Under the pieces are notes generated by a model, which ran no database searches, had not been told where the DNA came from, and worked only from the letters and a program-made list of their open reading frames with translations. DNA of 64,000 bases from Branchinecta lynchi (lineage: Eukaryota; Arthropoda; Branchiopoda; Anostraca; Branchinectidae): positions 18,104,212-18,168,211 of the forward strand of contig JAKZAP010000021.1 in NCBI GenBank assembly GCA_023053575.1, read 5' to 3'. The translations under genes were made by a program, and so were the position numbers. This document shows, in pieces, positions 11,222 through 21,269 of the stretch. Position 1 is the first letter of the stretch. Each line of letters begins with the position of its first letter.

Positions 11222-11715
11222 ATTTTGGGTTGCTCTGCAACCAGCGCACACATTATTAATACAGGACTCGAGTGAAAAACTGCAAAATCCCTTAGATGGG
11301 TCAAAAACGTTTCACTGTATTTAAATGTAAAAATAAACTGCCTTTTTCAGTTAAATCATGAAGGAAGTGTGACTGATGCATATAAGTTGTATCATGTGCT
11401 TGGACGGGTGTGCGGTCCAATCTTCACTGATTTTTTTTTTATTGCATTTCTTAAAGGACCCCTCGCACTATTTACTCTTGCTCTGCAAACAGCGCACAAA
11501 TCATTAATTGAGCCTCGAGTGAAAAAAATGCAAAATCCCTTAGATGGGTCAAAATTTTTCACTGTATTTAAATGTAAAATAAACTGCCCTTTTCAGTTAA
11601 ATCATGAAGGAAGTGTGACTGCTGCATACAAGTTGTATCATGTGCTTGGGACAGTGTACGGTCCAATCTTCAACAAATTTCATTCCATTTCTTAAAGGAC
11701 CCCTCGCACTATTTA
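11222..11715 (+). repeat. Two tandem copies of a ~236-bp unit
   Basis: Copies beginning near 11227 and 11462 share CTCTGCAAACAGCGCACA, AAATCCCTTAGATGGGTC, TTAAATCATGAAGGAAGTGT and GTTGTATCATGTGCTTGG with few differences. Both carry the AAAGGACCCCTCGCAC terminus of family G at the right end. The 108-residue open frame here is a by-product. Confidence 0.8.
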
Positions 11716-12006
11716 CTCTTCAACTTCCAGTATTACAAAATATTTGAATACTTTGAAACTAGGCACTGCTTACAATAAATTACTCACGGCTTTGGCTGTT
11801 TTCAGCCTTTTTCGAGACCCGGTGACTCATAGCGAAAACAGGAAAAAATTTACATAACCGGTTTTTCTGGCTGAAAACTTCTCGCAGTCGACAGCGTGGT
11901 GCGCATCGAAGATAACTTAGAAAATTCTGGTCTCCAGCTTTGGAAATGGATGGAGTGATAACGGAAGTAGGTTGCGTTATTGTTATAGGTAAGACAGGTC
12001 CTTTAA
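11694..12006 (+). mobile_element. Repeat family G, internally deleted copy
   Basis: It starts AAAGGACCCCTCGCACTATT and ends GGTAAGACAGGTCCTTTA, matching 7168-7838 in inverse orientation. It stops about 130 bp short of a SMARCB1 coding exon. Confidence 0.6.
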
Positions 12007-12134
12007 CATATCTGACTGCGCTCAACTGACTGCGGTCAATTATGATTCGCAGTCAGCTTGGGATGACAGAACCAATCATTTCGGAACAGAAAACTCGAAG
12101 GGCGAGTCCTCAAACTTGAATCAATACGACTAAC

Positions 12135-12310
12135 CTTTATTGTTACTCGCTGGTCGCTCGCGCCCTCTAGCACGCTCTGAGTGATGTCAGTTCCGAAAGC
12201 TTCCGTTTGCTGGCGTATTGACGCGGCAATGGCCGGTACGAAATGCTGGGGGTTCAGATCCAAGTCGTCGCAGAGAACTTCGGCGTACATTTCGGGAGTA
12301 ACGACTAGCT
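12135..12310 (-). CDS. SMARCB1: SMARCB1 (Snr1) exon encoding repeat 1
   Basis: This 176-bp exon starts with two bases that finish a codon, then encodes [40 protein letters not shown] and [18 protein letters not shown]. It is the first SNF5 repeat (human: [20 protein letters not shown]). The acceptor is TCTTCTTTCAG/AG; the donor is AAAG/GTTAGT. It joins the 6928-7118 exon in phase 0. The human sequence just before it (QWVPTLPN through EIDGQKLRDAFTWN) is not found anywhere between here and 16400, an interval that contains the N gap. Confidence 0.95.
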
Positions 12311-12891
12311 CTGAAAGAAGATATTATTCTACTTCAAATAGTGCTAAACAGATTAGTCAGGGGGAATTTAATAGAGCCTTCTTGGCAGATTCATATGCAG
12401 GCAATAAGTTTTAATAAATAAAAATAAAAAAACAAATTATTTGTTGTGGGTGTTCTGAGGTCATCTGAGGATGATTATTATCTCTATCCGTTACATTTTT
12501 TTGAGGTTTGGGTTCGTGGTCTCGATTTGGACAACTGAAGTTGATTTTTTGTTCAGTAGTTCTTCTGCATTAGTGCAGTTTAATTTTTGCCACCCGCCAG
12601 GACAAGGTTACTTCTTGTGGTGGTTGTCAAACGGAAGTGTTTTATTTCTTCATTCAATAAATTTCTCTCTCTCAGAATTTTTTTTTTTTTTTACCCACGA
12701 CATAAAACTTTGAAAAGGCCAATACAATAACTTAGGAAGTCTTATTTATTCTCAAGTTTTCCCTCATAAATCGTATTTAGTGGGAGGTCCCCTACAAGCC
12801 ATGCTTCCCTGTGATCTGACTGATTCCTCCTCGGACCTCCAGTGCCTTAAAAATTATAATAAAATAGGAAAACCAGATTTTCGGGTTTTTT

Positions 12892-13517
12892 GGGATCCCA
12901 AAACGTAAGTGGAGGGATACCTATGACATCACAAAAGTTGTCCGTCTGTCCGTCCGTCCGTCTGTAAGCACGATAACTCTCGAAGGGAATGAGATATTTT
13001 GATGAAACTTGGTGTGAGGATTCGTTGGGTCGTCGGACCAGTCAAGTTCGTAGATGGGCTTTGTAGCCCTACATTTAGGGGTGGGGGAGGGGTTTCAAAT
13101 TAAGGGGCAAACAAAATATTTTGAAATAGCTAATGTGATAGTCGATTATGGGGTAAGAAGACATGCTGAACACGATGGTGAAAACCATTTTGTCATCGAA
13201 CAAGTAGTTCGCCCGGAATCCGGCCACAACCGGAAAGTTTGTTAAAAGTAAAATTTTTATTTTAAGTTGATAAGATGTTCGATTTAGGGGTAGGAAGACA
13301 TGCTGAAGAAGATGGTCAAAACCATTTTCTCGACGGACAAGTAGTTCGCCCGGAATCCGGCCCAAACCGGAAAGTTTGTTAAAAGTAAAAGTTTTATTTT
13401 AAGTTGATTAGATGTTCGATTTAGGGGTAGGAAAACACGCTGAACACGGTGGTGAAAATCATTTTCTCGACGGACAAGTAGTTCGCCCGGAATCCGGCCC
13501 AAACCGGAAAGTTTGTT
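12892..13517 (+). mobile_element. Repeat family A, left part, running into the gap
   Basis: The head is GGGATCCCAAAACGTAAGTG followed by a (GTCC)n patch. Tandem ~120-bp modules follow, containing CCGGAATCCGGCC and ACCGGAAAGTTTGTTAAAAG. It runs directly into the N block, so the assembly probably broke inside the tandem part. Confidence 0.8.
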
Positions 13518-13617
13518 NNNNNNNNNNNNNNNNNNNNNNNNNNNNNNNNNNNNNNNNNNNNNNNNNNNNNNNNNNNNNNNNNNNNNNNNNNNNNNNNNNN
13601 NNNNNNNNNNNNNNNNN
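13518..13617. other. Assembly gap, exactly 100 N
   Basis: A block of exactly 100 N is the conventional placeholder for a gap of unknown size. It follows a family A tandem repeat, which could have caused the break. It lies in the interval where the missing SMARCB1 middle exon(s) should be. Confidence 0.95.
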
Positions 13618-13700
13618 GTTGCCCCCTGGTCTCTATAAAACAAAATCATGATTCAGTCAATGCAAGTTTAACTGAGCAGGGTTTCTCAACAGAGAGCAGA

Positions 13701-13995
13701 GGTTGCGTTCCGGAACTTAACGATCGTTAACAAATTGTTGACAGTTGTTAACTTTTTGCGTTCCACGTTTCTGATTTCAAAATTTAAGCTCCACCCAGGC
13801 TCCGCCCACCTACAATTTCCGTTCCAGAGCTTAACGAGTGTTAACTATTTTGCAACGATGGTCGGTGAGCATCGTTACAAAATAGTCGACAAATGTAGAA
13901 CTGGGAAAAGTTAACGATCGTTAAAACTGCAGTTAGCTCTGCCCCGAAGTAAAGTTAACGATTGTTAACAATTGCTAAGCTGGGGTAACGCAACC
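13701..13995. mobile_element. MITE-2, 295 bp, 3-bp TSD
   Basis: Termini are GGTTGCGTTCCGGAACTTAA and GGGGTAACGCAACC (inverted). AGA lies directly outside both ends (13698-13700 and 13996-13998). The interior has several TTAACGATCGTTAAC-like palindromes. It is non-coding and related in style to MITE-1 and MITE-3. Confidence 0.8.
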
Positions 13996-14067
13996 AGAGT
14001 TTCTCTAATCGTATCACTTAGTTCAAAATAAGATAGAAAAAACGAAATTTTCGGGGTTTTTTCTTGA

Positions 14068-14290
14068 TCAGCTAGTTACCCCTCCAAGACGATGTGCGAG
14101 GAATAAATACAATTTGTAATAATGTCGTCTTATTGTCGGTTGGTTCCGCATCGTTTTCCTGTTGTGATTGTGTTGGATTTTATGATTTAGTTTTGTTTTT
14201 TTCGCTGAGGACGGTTTCCCGGAAGTGCAACCGAAATATCCGAAATTGTATGTATCCCTCGCACATCATCTTGGAGGGGTAACTCGCTGA
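14068..14290. mobile_element. Short TIR element, about 215 bp
   Basis: The inverted termini AGTTACCCCTCCAAGACGAT and GATGTGCGAGG match over about 28 bp with one mismatch. Flanking bases extend the match (ATCAGCTAG against ATCAGCGAG). The interior contains CTGAGGA, a short hairpin, then CCGAAATATCC. Confidence 0.75.
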
Positions 14291-14529
14291 TGTTTTTTCT
14301 ATATTATCTGAAATGAATGGTCAACTTGGCTTCAAACCTTATATTTGTCGCTTAGTTGTCACCTGGTCAAGTCCCGTGTCCGGTTTGTGATGCCTTGCGA
14401 TCTCAACACGTTTAGCAAATGAAAATTCGCGCTGCTCAACTTTCGGCTTTGCCAGATGGACACAAGGACACAAGGCGAGAAGAAGATCAAACACTTCTTC
14501 CCCCGAGATTCATGGGATCTGCAGGCATA

Positions 14530-14825
14530 GAGCGTGTTCCACCCTTTCTAACAATAGTTACTATTTCCGTTCAATCCTCACGAAAAGTTACTACGCTGAC
14601 CGTTCCAACCTTGTCGGAATAGTAACTAATAGTTACTATTTGCTTACCATGCTCGGGAGCGTAGTAAGCGTAGTAACTACGCATCTCTGTAACGTGATTG
14701 GTCGGATTCACCCCTGGCGTGAGATCCTGCTGGAAAATAGAAAAACCGTTCCAGCCTTGACGGCAAAAAAACAGAATTCATGACGTCATGCGTAGTAACT
14801 ACGGTATGTAGGATGGAACACGCTC
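14530..14825 (+). mobile_element. MITE-1, full length, 3-bp TSD
   Basis: Starts GAGCGTGTTCCACCC and ends GGATGGAACACGCTC. ATA flanks both ends (14527-14529 and 14826-14828). Confidence 0.85.
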
Positions 14826-14940
14826 ATAGTCACACTTGCAAGGAGTTACTCAATATGAAGTCCAAAACCCGCCTGTGATCCTCGGGAAGAACGACAAAAC
14901 GTAGCACTAACGACTCAAACTCAACAACTCAATCCTGTGT

Positions 14941-15131
14941 TAACCAATCACGGCGATGTCTGGGAGCAGCTGTGATACCGCTTCCGGCTCTTCCGCTGGG
15001 TACAGGGCGATTTTGCATCGGCAAGAAGAGTTAGTCATCAAGACTATTAATATGGCGTGGAGCATCCTGATAGAGATGTCCAAATTCATGTGATCATTCC
15101 GTCTTGTCAGCTTATTACGGATTTTAACTCC
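14941..15131 (-). other. Weak exon-like open stretch of unknown origin
   Basis: On the minus strand, a polypyrimidine tract and CCTATAG precede an open frame reading VKIRNKLTRRNDHMNLDISI and ending AEEPEAVSQLLPDIAVIG, then a stop. It does not match SMARCB1, whose intron it occupies, and I cannot name it. It could be an old mobile-element fragment or chance. Confidence 0.2.
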
Positions 15132-15162
15132 TATAGGCAAAAACAAACAAAACATGCACTGT

Positions 15163-15250
15163 AAAAAAAATCTTGCAGTATTTGCTACTGGGATTAATCT
15201 TGTCTTTATTGTAGCAAATACTGCACACTTATTCCGAGAAACTGTTTACA
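15163..15250. mobile_element. MITE-C fragment
   Basis: CACTGTAAAAAAAATCTTGC and GCAGTATTTGCTACTGGGAT, with an inverted GTAGCAAATACTGCAC, match the family seen at 17011-17181 and 56764-56985. Confidence 0.6.
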
Positions 15251-15439
15251 GTATGTACACTCAGTTAATTTTCTTTTCTTGGGCGGTCTATTCTGTTTTC
15301 AACCGAGGTAACTACGCAAAAAAATTTAAAAATTATCTGATTGTAACGACTTGTATCAGTCAAAGGCTCGTGTCTAAACCACCAAAAGTCTGTTTGAATG
15401 ACTGTCTTTTGTTATACGAATTTCAGCAGCTGCAGTCAA

Positions 15440-15880
15440 TAACAAGACCAAAGGTTTCGATGGGATCCCAAAAATTGTAAAGTTTATTGGACTGTCGTGG
15501 CTTTTAGAGATCTGGTCTTCGTCAGACTCCTTTAACATTTTATTATTTATCACTATGAGCCGTTTGAAAATTCCGGAAAAACACCGGATTCCCGGCGAAC
15601 TAGTTTTCCGGTGAGAAAGGAAATCTCATTACCTTTAAAAAAAATATTTTGTTAGTCCCTTAATTTAAATCCCTTCCCCCACCCCTAAAAATAGAGCTAC
15701 GGAGCCCATCTACGAACTTGACAATTCTTTTGACGCAAAGACCATATCCCATACCAATCTGAACAAAACATCTCATTCCCTCAGAGAGTTCTTGTTCTTA
15801 CCGACGGAAAGACAGACGGAAAACTTTTAAGGAGTCATAGGTATCCTCCACTTGGGATCCAAAAAACCGGTTTCTTCTTG
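15440..15880 (-). mobile_element. Repeat family A remnant, inverted
   Basis: It contains AAGGTTTCGATGGGATCCCA near the left, an inverted CCGGAAAACA/GGATTCCGG module, and an inverted head (GTATCCTCCACTTGGGATCC) near 15841-15860. Confidence 0.65.
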
Positions 15881-16399
15881 TGGTTCGTGACACCTAAGCT
15901 GATGAATGAGTGGATCAAGCCTTCAACAGATTATTGTGGCTCAGTAAATAAAAGGAAGTTTTGAAGGTTCAGAGAAACTTGGGCTGTGTATAGGAGTTAT
16001 AACCAAGAGTAGTTTTATACTGATAAAAAAGTATCGCTCTATTTGTTTTCGTTTTGTAGACTCCTGCTCCACCTCCCTTCTTGGCCCCGAAATAGTAAAA
16101 TCATCACTACTTACAAAATCACTGACCCACTTACAGCAGTTGAACAACTTATCCGGAATTACAATAATAAGATTAAGCATCAATGGGAGAGCATTCGACT
16201 ACAATAGGATAGTTTTATAGATAGGATAATGTTGTTGTAGTCTCTATGTTGTGTCTGGTTTCCTCTTCTTATAATGTTTCCTTCTTTTTCTTTCTTTATC
16301 TCCTACTCTTTCTACGCCATGTGCTTTTTGATAGGGGAAAAATAAAATTGATTATTAATTAATATGTATGACCCATATCCCTGTCCCAACATACTTCAC

Positions 16400-16524
16400 T
16401 ACTGCTGGCTCAGCACTCGTATGAACAATTGCCTTGTATTTCTCATCCTTGCCAGCTATGAGATCATCAACTTCTGTAGACCTCAACAGGGAGATATTTG
16501 CAGACAGCAGATGCAGATTTAGGC
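16400..16524 (-). CDS. SMARCB1: SMARCB1 (Snr1) exon 3, end of winged-helix region
   Basis: The exon starts after TTCTCTCTTATAG and encodes LNLHLLSANISLLRSTEVDD, then LIAGKDEKYKAIVHTSAEPA. It aligns with human [20 protein letters not shown] and DEKYKAVSISTEPP. The acceptor phase fits exon 2 (one base G left over, joined to GC). The donor is uncertain: GTAGTG or GTGAAG near 16394-16402 are candidates. The frame stays open to 16355 with residues that no longer look homologous. Confidence 0.85.
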
Positions 16525-16609
16525 CTATAAGAGAGAATACATACCAACACATCTGAAGAAACAGAATCCAAAATGACAGATGGCATTCTTGAATTGAGTA
16601 AAACGTTTC

Positions 16610-16965
16610 AGTTTTTTTCAGTTTCAGTTTATTTCAAATATCAACACATACCGTGGCTTGGGGCCAAATGGCGTGTTGAATACGTCAATATACATGAAGG
16701 CAGATCAATAATGTCTGTCATAATATCAAGATGAATAATTCGAACTGAATATGGCCTAACACAAAAACATAGAAGTGAGACACACACAAGAATGAATAAA
16801 CCTCTTTGTTGAAAATATGTACAAATTTAGGGATAAAACTGTTACGGTACCGCTCCGTACAGTAGTAACGGGGTTCTAGCTTGGGTATTCGCTCCGCAAA
16901 AGCTCTTTGCGGACGCAAACGTTGAGGTTGGAAGAGGCGAGTGAAATCCTCAAATTTGCACATCA
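16610..16965 (-). mobile_element. LINE 3'-terminal fragment
   Basis: On the minus strand it encodes ERYRNSFIPKFVHIFN, the C-terminal signature shared with the fragments at 87-1190 and 2813-3745. A 3' UTR follows with GGCCCCAAGCCACGGTATGT, and the tail is ATAAACTGAAACTGAAA. The coding part before it is short and truncated. Confidence 0.7.
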
Positions 16966-17010
16966 GATGAATTAAGGTCCAAAGGGTCCATCTCGATCCT
17001 TGTCAATAAT

Positions 17011-17181
17011 TACACTGTAAAACGTTTCTCAGAGTAAGGATTAAAGGTAGCTGCAGTATTTGCTACTGGGATTATCTTATCTCTACTGGGATAAGATTAA
17101 CCCGAATTAGAAATAATCGTATCTCAGTAGAGACAATATTAATCCCAGTAGCAAATACTGCAAGAATTTTTTTACAGTGTA
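17011..17181. mobile_element. MITE-C, 171-bp palindromic element
   Basis: Termini are TACACTGTAAAA and TTTTACAGTGTA. Subterminal inverted repeats are GCAGTATTTGCTACTGGGAT and its complement. It is non-coding. Confidence 0.75.
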
Positions 17182-17848
17182 GTGGGAAAACACATTTACT
17201 ATTCTTTTCAAAAACAAACCCTCTCATACTCTGGTTTTGACATGACATTTTGAAACTATCTTGCAGTATAAAAGAAAAAGTGCAGTTCCAATCAAGTCAG
17301 CCCCCCCCCCCCCCCCACCAGTCTGACATGTTTTGTAGTACAACATAAAATTAGCCCCTGAGCTACGATTGTTGTGTAAATAAACCTTTCTCTCTCTATC
17401 TCATTCTGAAGATATATGACTAGAAAACCTCTTCAAAAAACTAGAAGTAGCCCGCCTCTTTATGTCAATCTGGCAAGCTCGAAGTAAGTGACTAAGAATT
17501 CGATACCTCTGAACCGCCGATGTCCAAGCTGGATGTCAACTTGGTGACCCTGCGCTAGCCTTACTGACTTTTCCAAACGCACTGCCAGTCCCAATTTAGC
17601 TTAACCCAGTTCCGCTAATTTTCTGTGGTGGGCATTTTGCAAGAGCCAAGCTTACTTCATTTATTTTGACAAAGTGCTCTGCGATCGCCCAGTTTAGTTG
17701 GTTTAGTTTGAGTTTTGGCTATTCCAGTTTATCTTTTTCTTCTTCGAGGGGGGAGGCACCCCCCAACCATAGCGGCGGCTCTGAACCTAGGACATTCCCA
17801 CTTCTAACTTGAGGAATGATGAGATACGCTGTGAGGCATCAGACTTAC

Positions 17849-17954
17849 CAGCATCTGTTAATTTCTTCCTCTCCTCTATTGTCAGAAGCCTTCTGGTTAA
17901 TCCTGGATACCTTTTGTAGAGTGAACCACGAAACATACGAAGATAATTCCCAAC
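17849..17954 (-). CDS. SMARCB1: SMARCB1 (Snr1) exon 2, winged-helix core
   Basis: This 106-bp exon encodes [20 protein letters not shown] and [16 protein letters not shown]. It is almost identical to the human segment [20 protein letters not shown], the most conserved part of the N-terminal winged-helix domain. The acceptor is TTTTTGTAAG/GTT; the donor is GCTG/GTAAGT. It joins exon 1 in phase 0 and exon 3 in phase 1. Confidence 0.97.
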
Positions 17955-18429
17955 CTTACAAAAAGCAAAAAAATTAACATTAAGTCCATTGGGACCGAGG
18001 CAACTACCGTAGATATCCAGATGAAAAAATCTCTAGGTCATGGGATTGTCTGATGTATGAAAAAGAAAGCACATTCATAGCAGTAATTTCTATCATTAAG
18101 TCATACACAAATTTCTAATTTTGGGTAGGCTAAAATGCTTTGAGTTTGGGATAAACCGCTATGTAGGGCACAGTTCCTGAGTGTTGCTGGTATTCTTATT
18201 ATCATATAGCTTACTATGGGGTAGGTTAAAAACTCTGGCCGAAACTCAGGCCACAAATCGCCCATCATCTCAAATCAATCCCCCAAACAGAACAACTGAT
18301 AGCATGCCCTCCCTCTAAACACAACTGATGAAAACATCAATCATAAACTTGGTATTCCATTTTTCAACTGTTCTGAACTTTTGAATGGGATATTTTGTTT
18401 TTCCAAACTTAAAAACTGTCTAATAAGGA

Positions 18430-19200
18430 ACAGATCGAGAGCGGTATTACAACCGAATTTCGTAATGGACAGAACTCTTGTTAGAACCACCTAAAACAAC
18501 CGAATTCGGCAAGTCTAGCCACAGAAACGTACTAAAGAAAAATCCGGTGAATTAACGTATTCGGTTACGAATCAGAACCAAACGAATCTCACCGAATTTA
18601 ATTATGAAATGGACTGATCGAATGCGACCGAATTACCGAATTCGGTAGAGAATGAGACCAAATAAACAGGTTAAATCACCGAATATATGCAGGGACGGAC
18701 CGAATGCGGCAAAATCGATGCGGACTGAACGAAAGTTGGATCAATTATCGTATTCGGTCACGAATCAGAACCAACTGCATCTGATTAATGACCGAATTAT
18801 GAAATGGACTGACCAAATGCGACCGATTTTGGTAAAGAATGAGAGCAAATAGACAGGTTAAATCCCCGAATTTAGGCAGGGACGGACCGAATGCGGCGAA
18901 GTCGATGCGGACTGAACAAAAGTTGGATGAATTACCAAATTCGGTCACGAATCAGAACCAAATGAATCTGATTAATGACCGAATTATGAAATGGAGTGAC
19001 TGAATGCGATAGAACAGATACAGACTTGAGAACAAATAAACAGTTTAAATCACCGAATTTACGAATGGACAGACCAAATGCGGTGAAATCGATGCGGAGT
19101 GAACAAAAGTTGGACGAATTAGCAAATTCAATCAAGAAAGGGGAACCAAAAAAACACGTTAAATCACCCAATTTCGAAATGCGGGGACAAACAATTTAAT
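18430..19200. repeat. Tandem array of ~187-bp units
   Basis: The landmark CGGTCACGAATCAG recurs at about 18562, 18755 and 18942, with a worn copy near 19129. Units carry ACCGAATTATGAAATGGACT and AAATCGATGCGGACTGAAC, and are dense in the palindrome ACCGAATTCGGT. It lies in a SMARCB1 intron. Open frames on both strands here are repeat by-products. Confidence 0.85.
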
Positions 19201-20380
19201 GAAAAGGGCATCACGGCTTCGCCACTATGCCTGTTTTGACAGAAATGTTTCATCTTTGCCGAAAATTTAACCAAATGCCCAAAACATAGGGAGGCGCTGC
19301 TCCCCCTCGGAACGGCCCTGCTTCCTGGAGGCTGACAATAACAAGAACACATGGAATGTACCTGTATCGATATTGTTGGAAAATTTTTGTGATCTATTTC
19401 CTTGGCTATGGTCCACTTTATTTTCACTTTTTTTTAATTGGTTTGCTTACTTAATTCTACAACTACACAGTTTACAAAAACAAAAAAAGTAAAGAGTTTA
19501 TAATTTTCTAACCATTAGTCCTTTCCTTAAACTCAATGTTGGTTTTCCAAATTTACTTTAACCACTCCTAAACCCTTTTTTTGTTGCAGTAACTTCCCAA
19601 ATCTACTCCACACTGAAGCCGAAAGGGGCTATTTTCTAGTTATGATAATCAGAGCATTCACCATCAATGAAGGGAACATAACAATGAGGGAAGTGAGTCC
19701 CTAATACAAGCAAAATGCAGGGACTCAGCAGGAGTCCATATGGAATGGCAAAATGAAACCTTATACCAAATAGCTCAAATTGTGCTGAAAGGCTACCTGG
19801 CTGGTCAGTCAACCAATATTTCTATACTGACATCAAAGTATAAAGTATATTCAGGCACAAAAAGCCTCCAAATTATGGCCCCAAAGTTACAAAATTGGTG
19901 CCAAAATGCAGTGACCATGCCACGAGGTTTTCGGCTCCCCTCAACTATAAAATTGACATGGCTTTGGGTTCTAATTCCCAGTCAGCTTGAGTTGAAATAA
20001 TATTTATCAGCTAATTCGGATCGTCAAAACTGGTCAAAACATGTCACAAGGTTCTAGCTTGAGTATCCAGTTTTGTGAATCTTCATTTAATTTGCTTGGA
20101 GTTGGGGTTAAAGCTGGTGGTGCAATTTCATTTTGGATACAGCTGCTGTTTTAGCTACTGTTTTCCAGACTAAGACACTAAAGGTCTTTTTCTGCGACAC
20201 AATTCTGGGCCACATACTTCTGGGTGTTTGTCGGGGAAACATGATTGTTTGCCACACAGTTGAGCCACGAGTTGAAACTCGCGGAAAGGCCGTTTTGTCT
20301 ATTTTGGGGCGGAAATTTCAAATATCTGAAAATAAAATTAAATTAAATATTCTTTGAGCCCAAGCTGACTTTGAAACATT
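19201..20380. other. Intron sequence, nothing recognised
   Basis: No exon, strong inverted repeat or known family was recognised. The open frames at 19740-20000 and 20133-20357 lack splice context or similarity that I can place. Confidence 0.45.
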
Positions 20381-20622
20381 TATTCCAACAAAGTTTTCAA
20401 CGGATATGTCAGCTACGATTCTTCATCAGCTATATTTCTGCCCTTCTTGGCAAGGGTCCTCGTCAGGCTTTCAGTCCTCTTGTTCAACTTCGGGGAAAGA
20501 AACAAACCCCCAAGTTGAACAAGAGGACTGAAAGCCTGACGAGGACCCTTGCCAAGAAGGGCCGAAATATCGCTGATGAAGAATCGTAGCTGACATATCC
20601 GTTGAAAACTTTGTTGGAATAA
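20381..20622. mobile_element. Foldback element, ~110-bp arms, short loop
   Basis: The left arm (20381 to about 20490) and right arm (about 20509-20622) are near-perfect complements, from TTATTCCAACAAAGTTTTCA inward, with a loop of about 18 nt. Because it is a palindrome, both strands encode the same tail, LTRTLAKKGRNIADEES. Each arm carries CTGACGA, a hairpin, then GAAATATCGCTGATGAAG. Confidence 0.9.
20536..20594 (+). ncRNA. Hammerhead-ribozyme-like core (candidate)
   Basis: CTGACGA (20536-20542) is followed by GGACCCTT, loop GCCAAG and AAGGGCC, which pair as a stem with one bulge, and then GAAA (20564-20567). This is the order of a hammerhead core. GTA at 20586-20588 followed by GCTGAC could be the cleavage triplet and the 3' side of stem I. 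Stem I and stem III are only partly paired in this copy, so activity is doubtful. Confidence 0.3.
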
Positions 20623-20929
20623 AATAAAATTCATGTAAAATCTCAATAAATAAACCTCCAGGTTTATTTTCTTACCATTATGTACAAAAAGGATCCTCAG
20701 TTTTAAGTCTACATGCTCGGAAAAGTAGTTAACTTTATTGTTTAGACACTATTTTGCTGCTTTATTTGAATTTCCCGCCAGAATCGAGCCACAAAATCGA
20801 CAATCACCTCACCAGTTGATAGTTGAATTTGAGCCGCAAAGAGAGCCACAAAAATCTTGTTGATCGCCGAAACACAGTTGTGGGCTGCATAAATCACAGC
20901 GAAAACACTCTTTCCGAGCCACAATCAAC

Positions 20930-21160
20930 CAGTCTAGTACACTAGCCCTTTTACAGTCAATGTGCTCAAACGTCTAGCACCATGCCCGAGTGCTAGACAT
21001 TTGAGCACTGTACCTTGAAATTCATGCATGGTGCATGGATTTCAGCATACAGTGCACACACGAAAAAGCCCAATTTCTATTGTTACAGTTACACACTAAA
21101 TACCGGTACTTTTTCATGTGTGCACAGTAAACTGACTGAAAAAGGGCTAGTGTACTAGTG
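20930..21160. mobile_element. Foldback D element, 231 bp
   Basis: Termini are AGTCTAGTACACTAGCCC and GGGCTAGTGTACTAG. An internal hairpin is built from CGTCTAGCACCATGCC and GTGCTAGACATTTGAGCAC. A larger relative lies at 56064-56763. It starts about 70 bp beyond the polypyrimidine-poor flank of the 20381-20622 region and ends 110 bp from SMARCB1 exon 1. Confidence 0.8.
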
Positions 21161-21269
21161 ACCCACAAACTGTTTGGGGAGCACAGAAAAACGCCTTAAG
21201 ACGATCTTTCATGTTCATTCATTTTTGTAGCCAAACCACTGAAAAACAATGGAAAAGAACTTCTGCTAC

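Noticed and set aside
13054..13365. Recurring ~63-residue frame ending VVRPESG...NRKVC
   Set aside because: It appears wherever family A modules occur, on whichever strand, with no start context or codon bias. It is a repeat artefact.
14094..14282. 62-residue plus-strand frame
   Set aside because: Lies entirely within a short TIR element.
18430..19200. Possible CRISPR-like array
   Set aside because: Units are ~187 bp, diverged along their whole length and in an animal intron; there is no repeat-spacer pattern.
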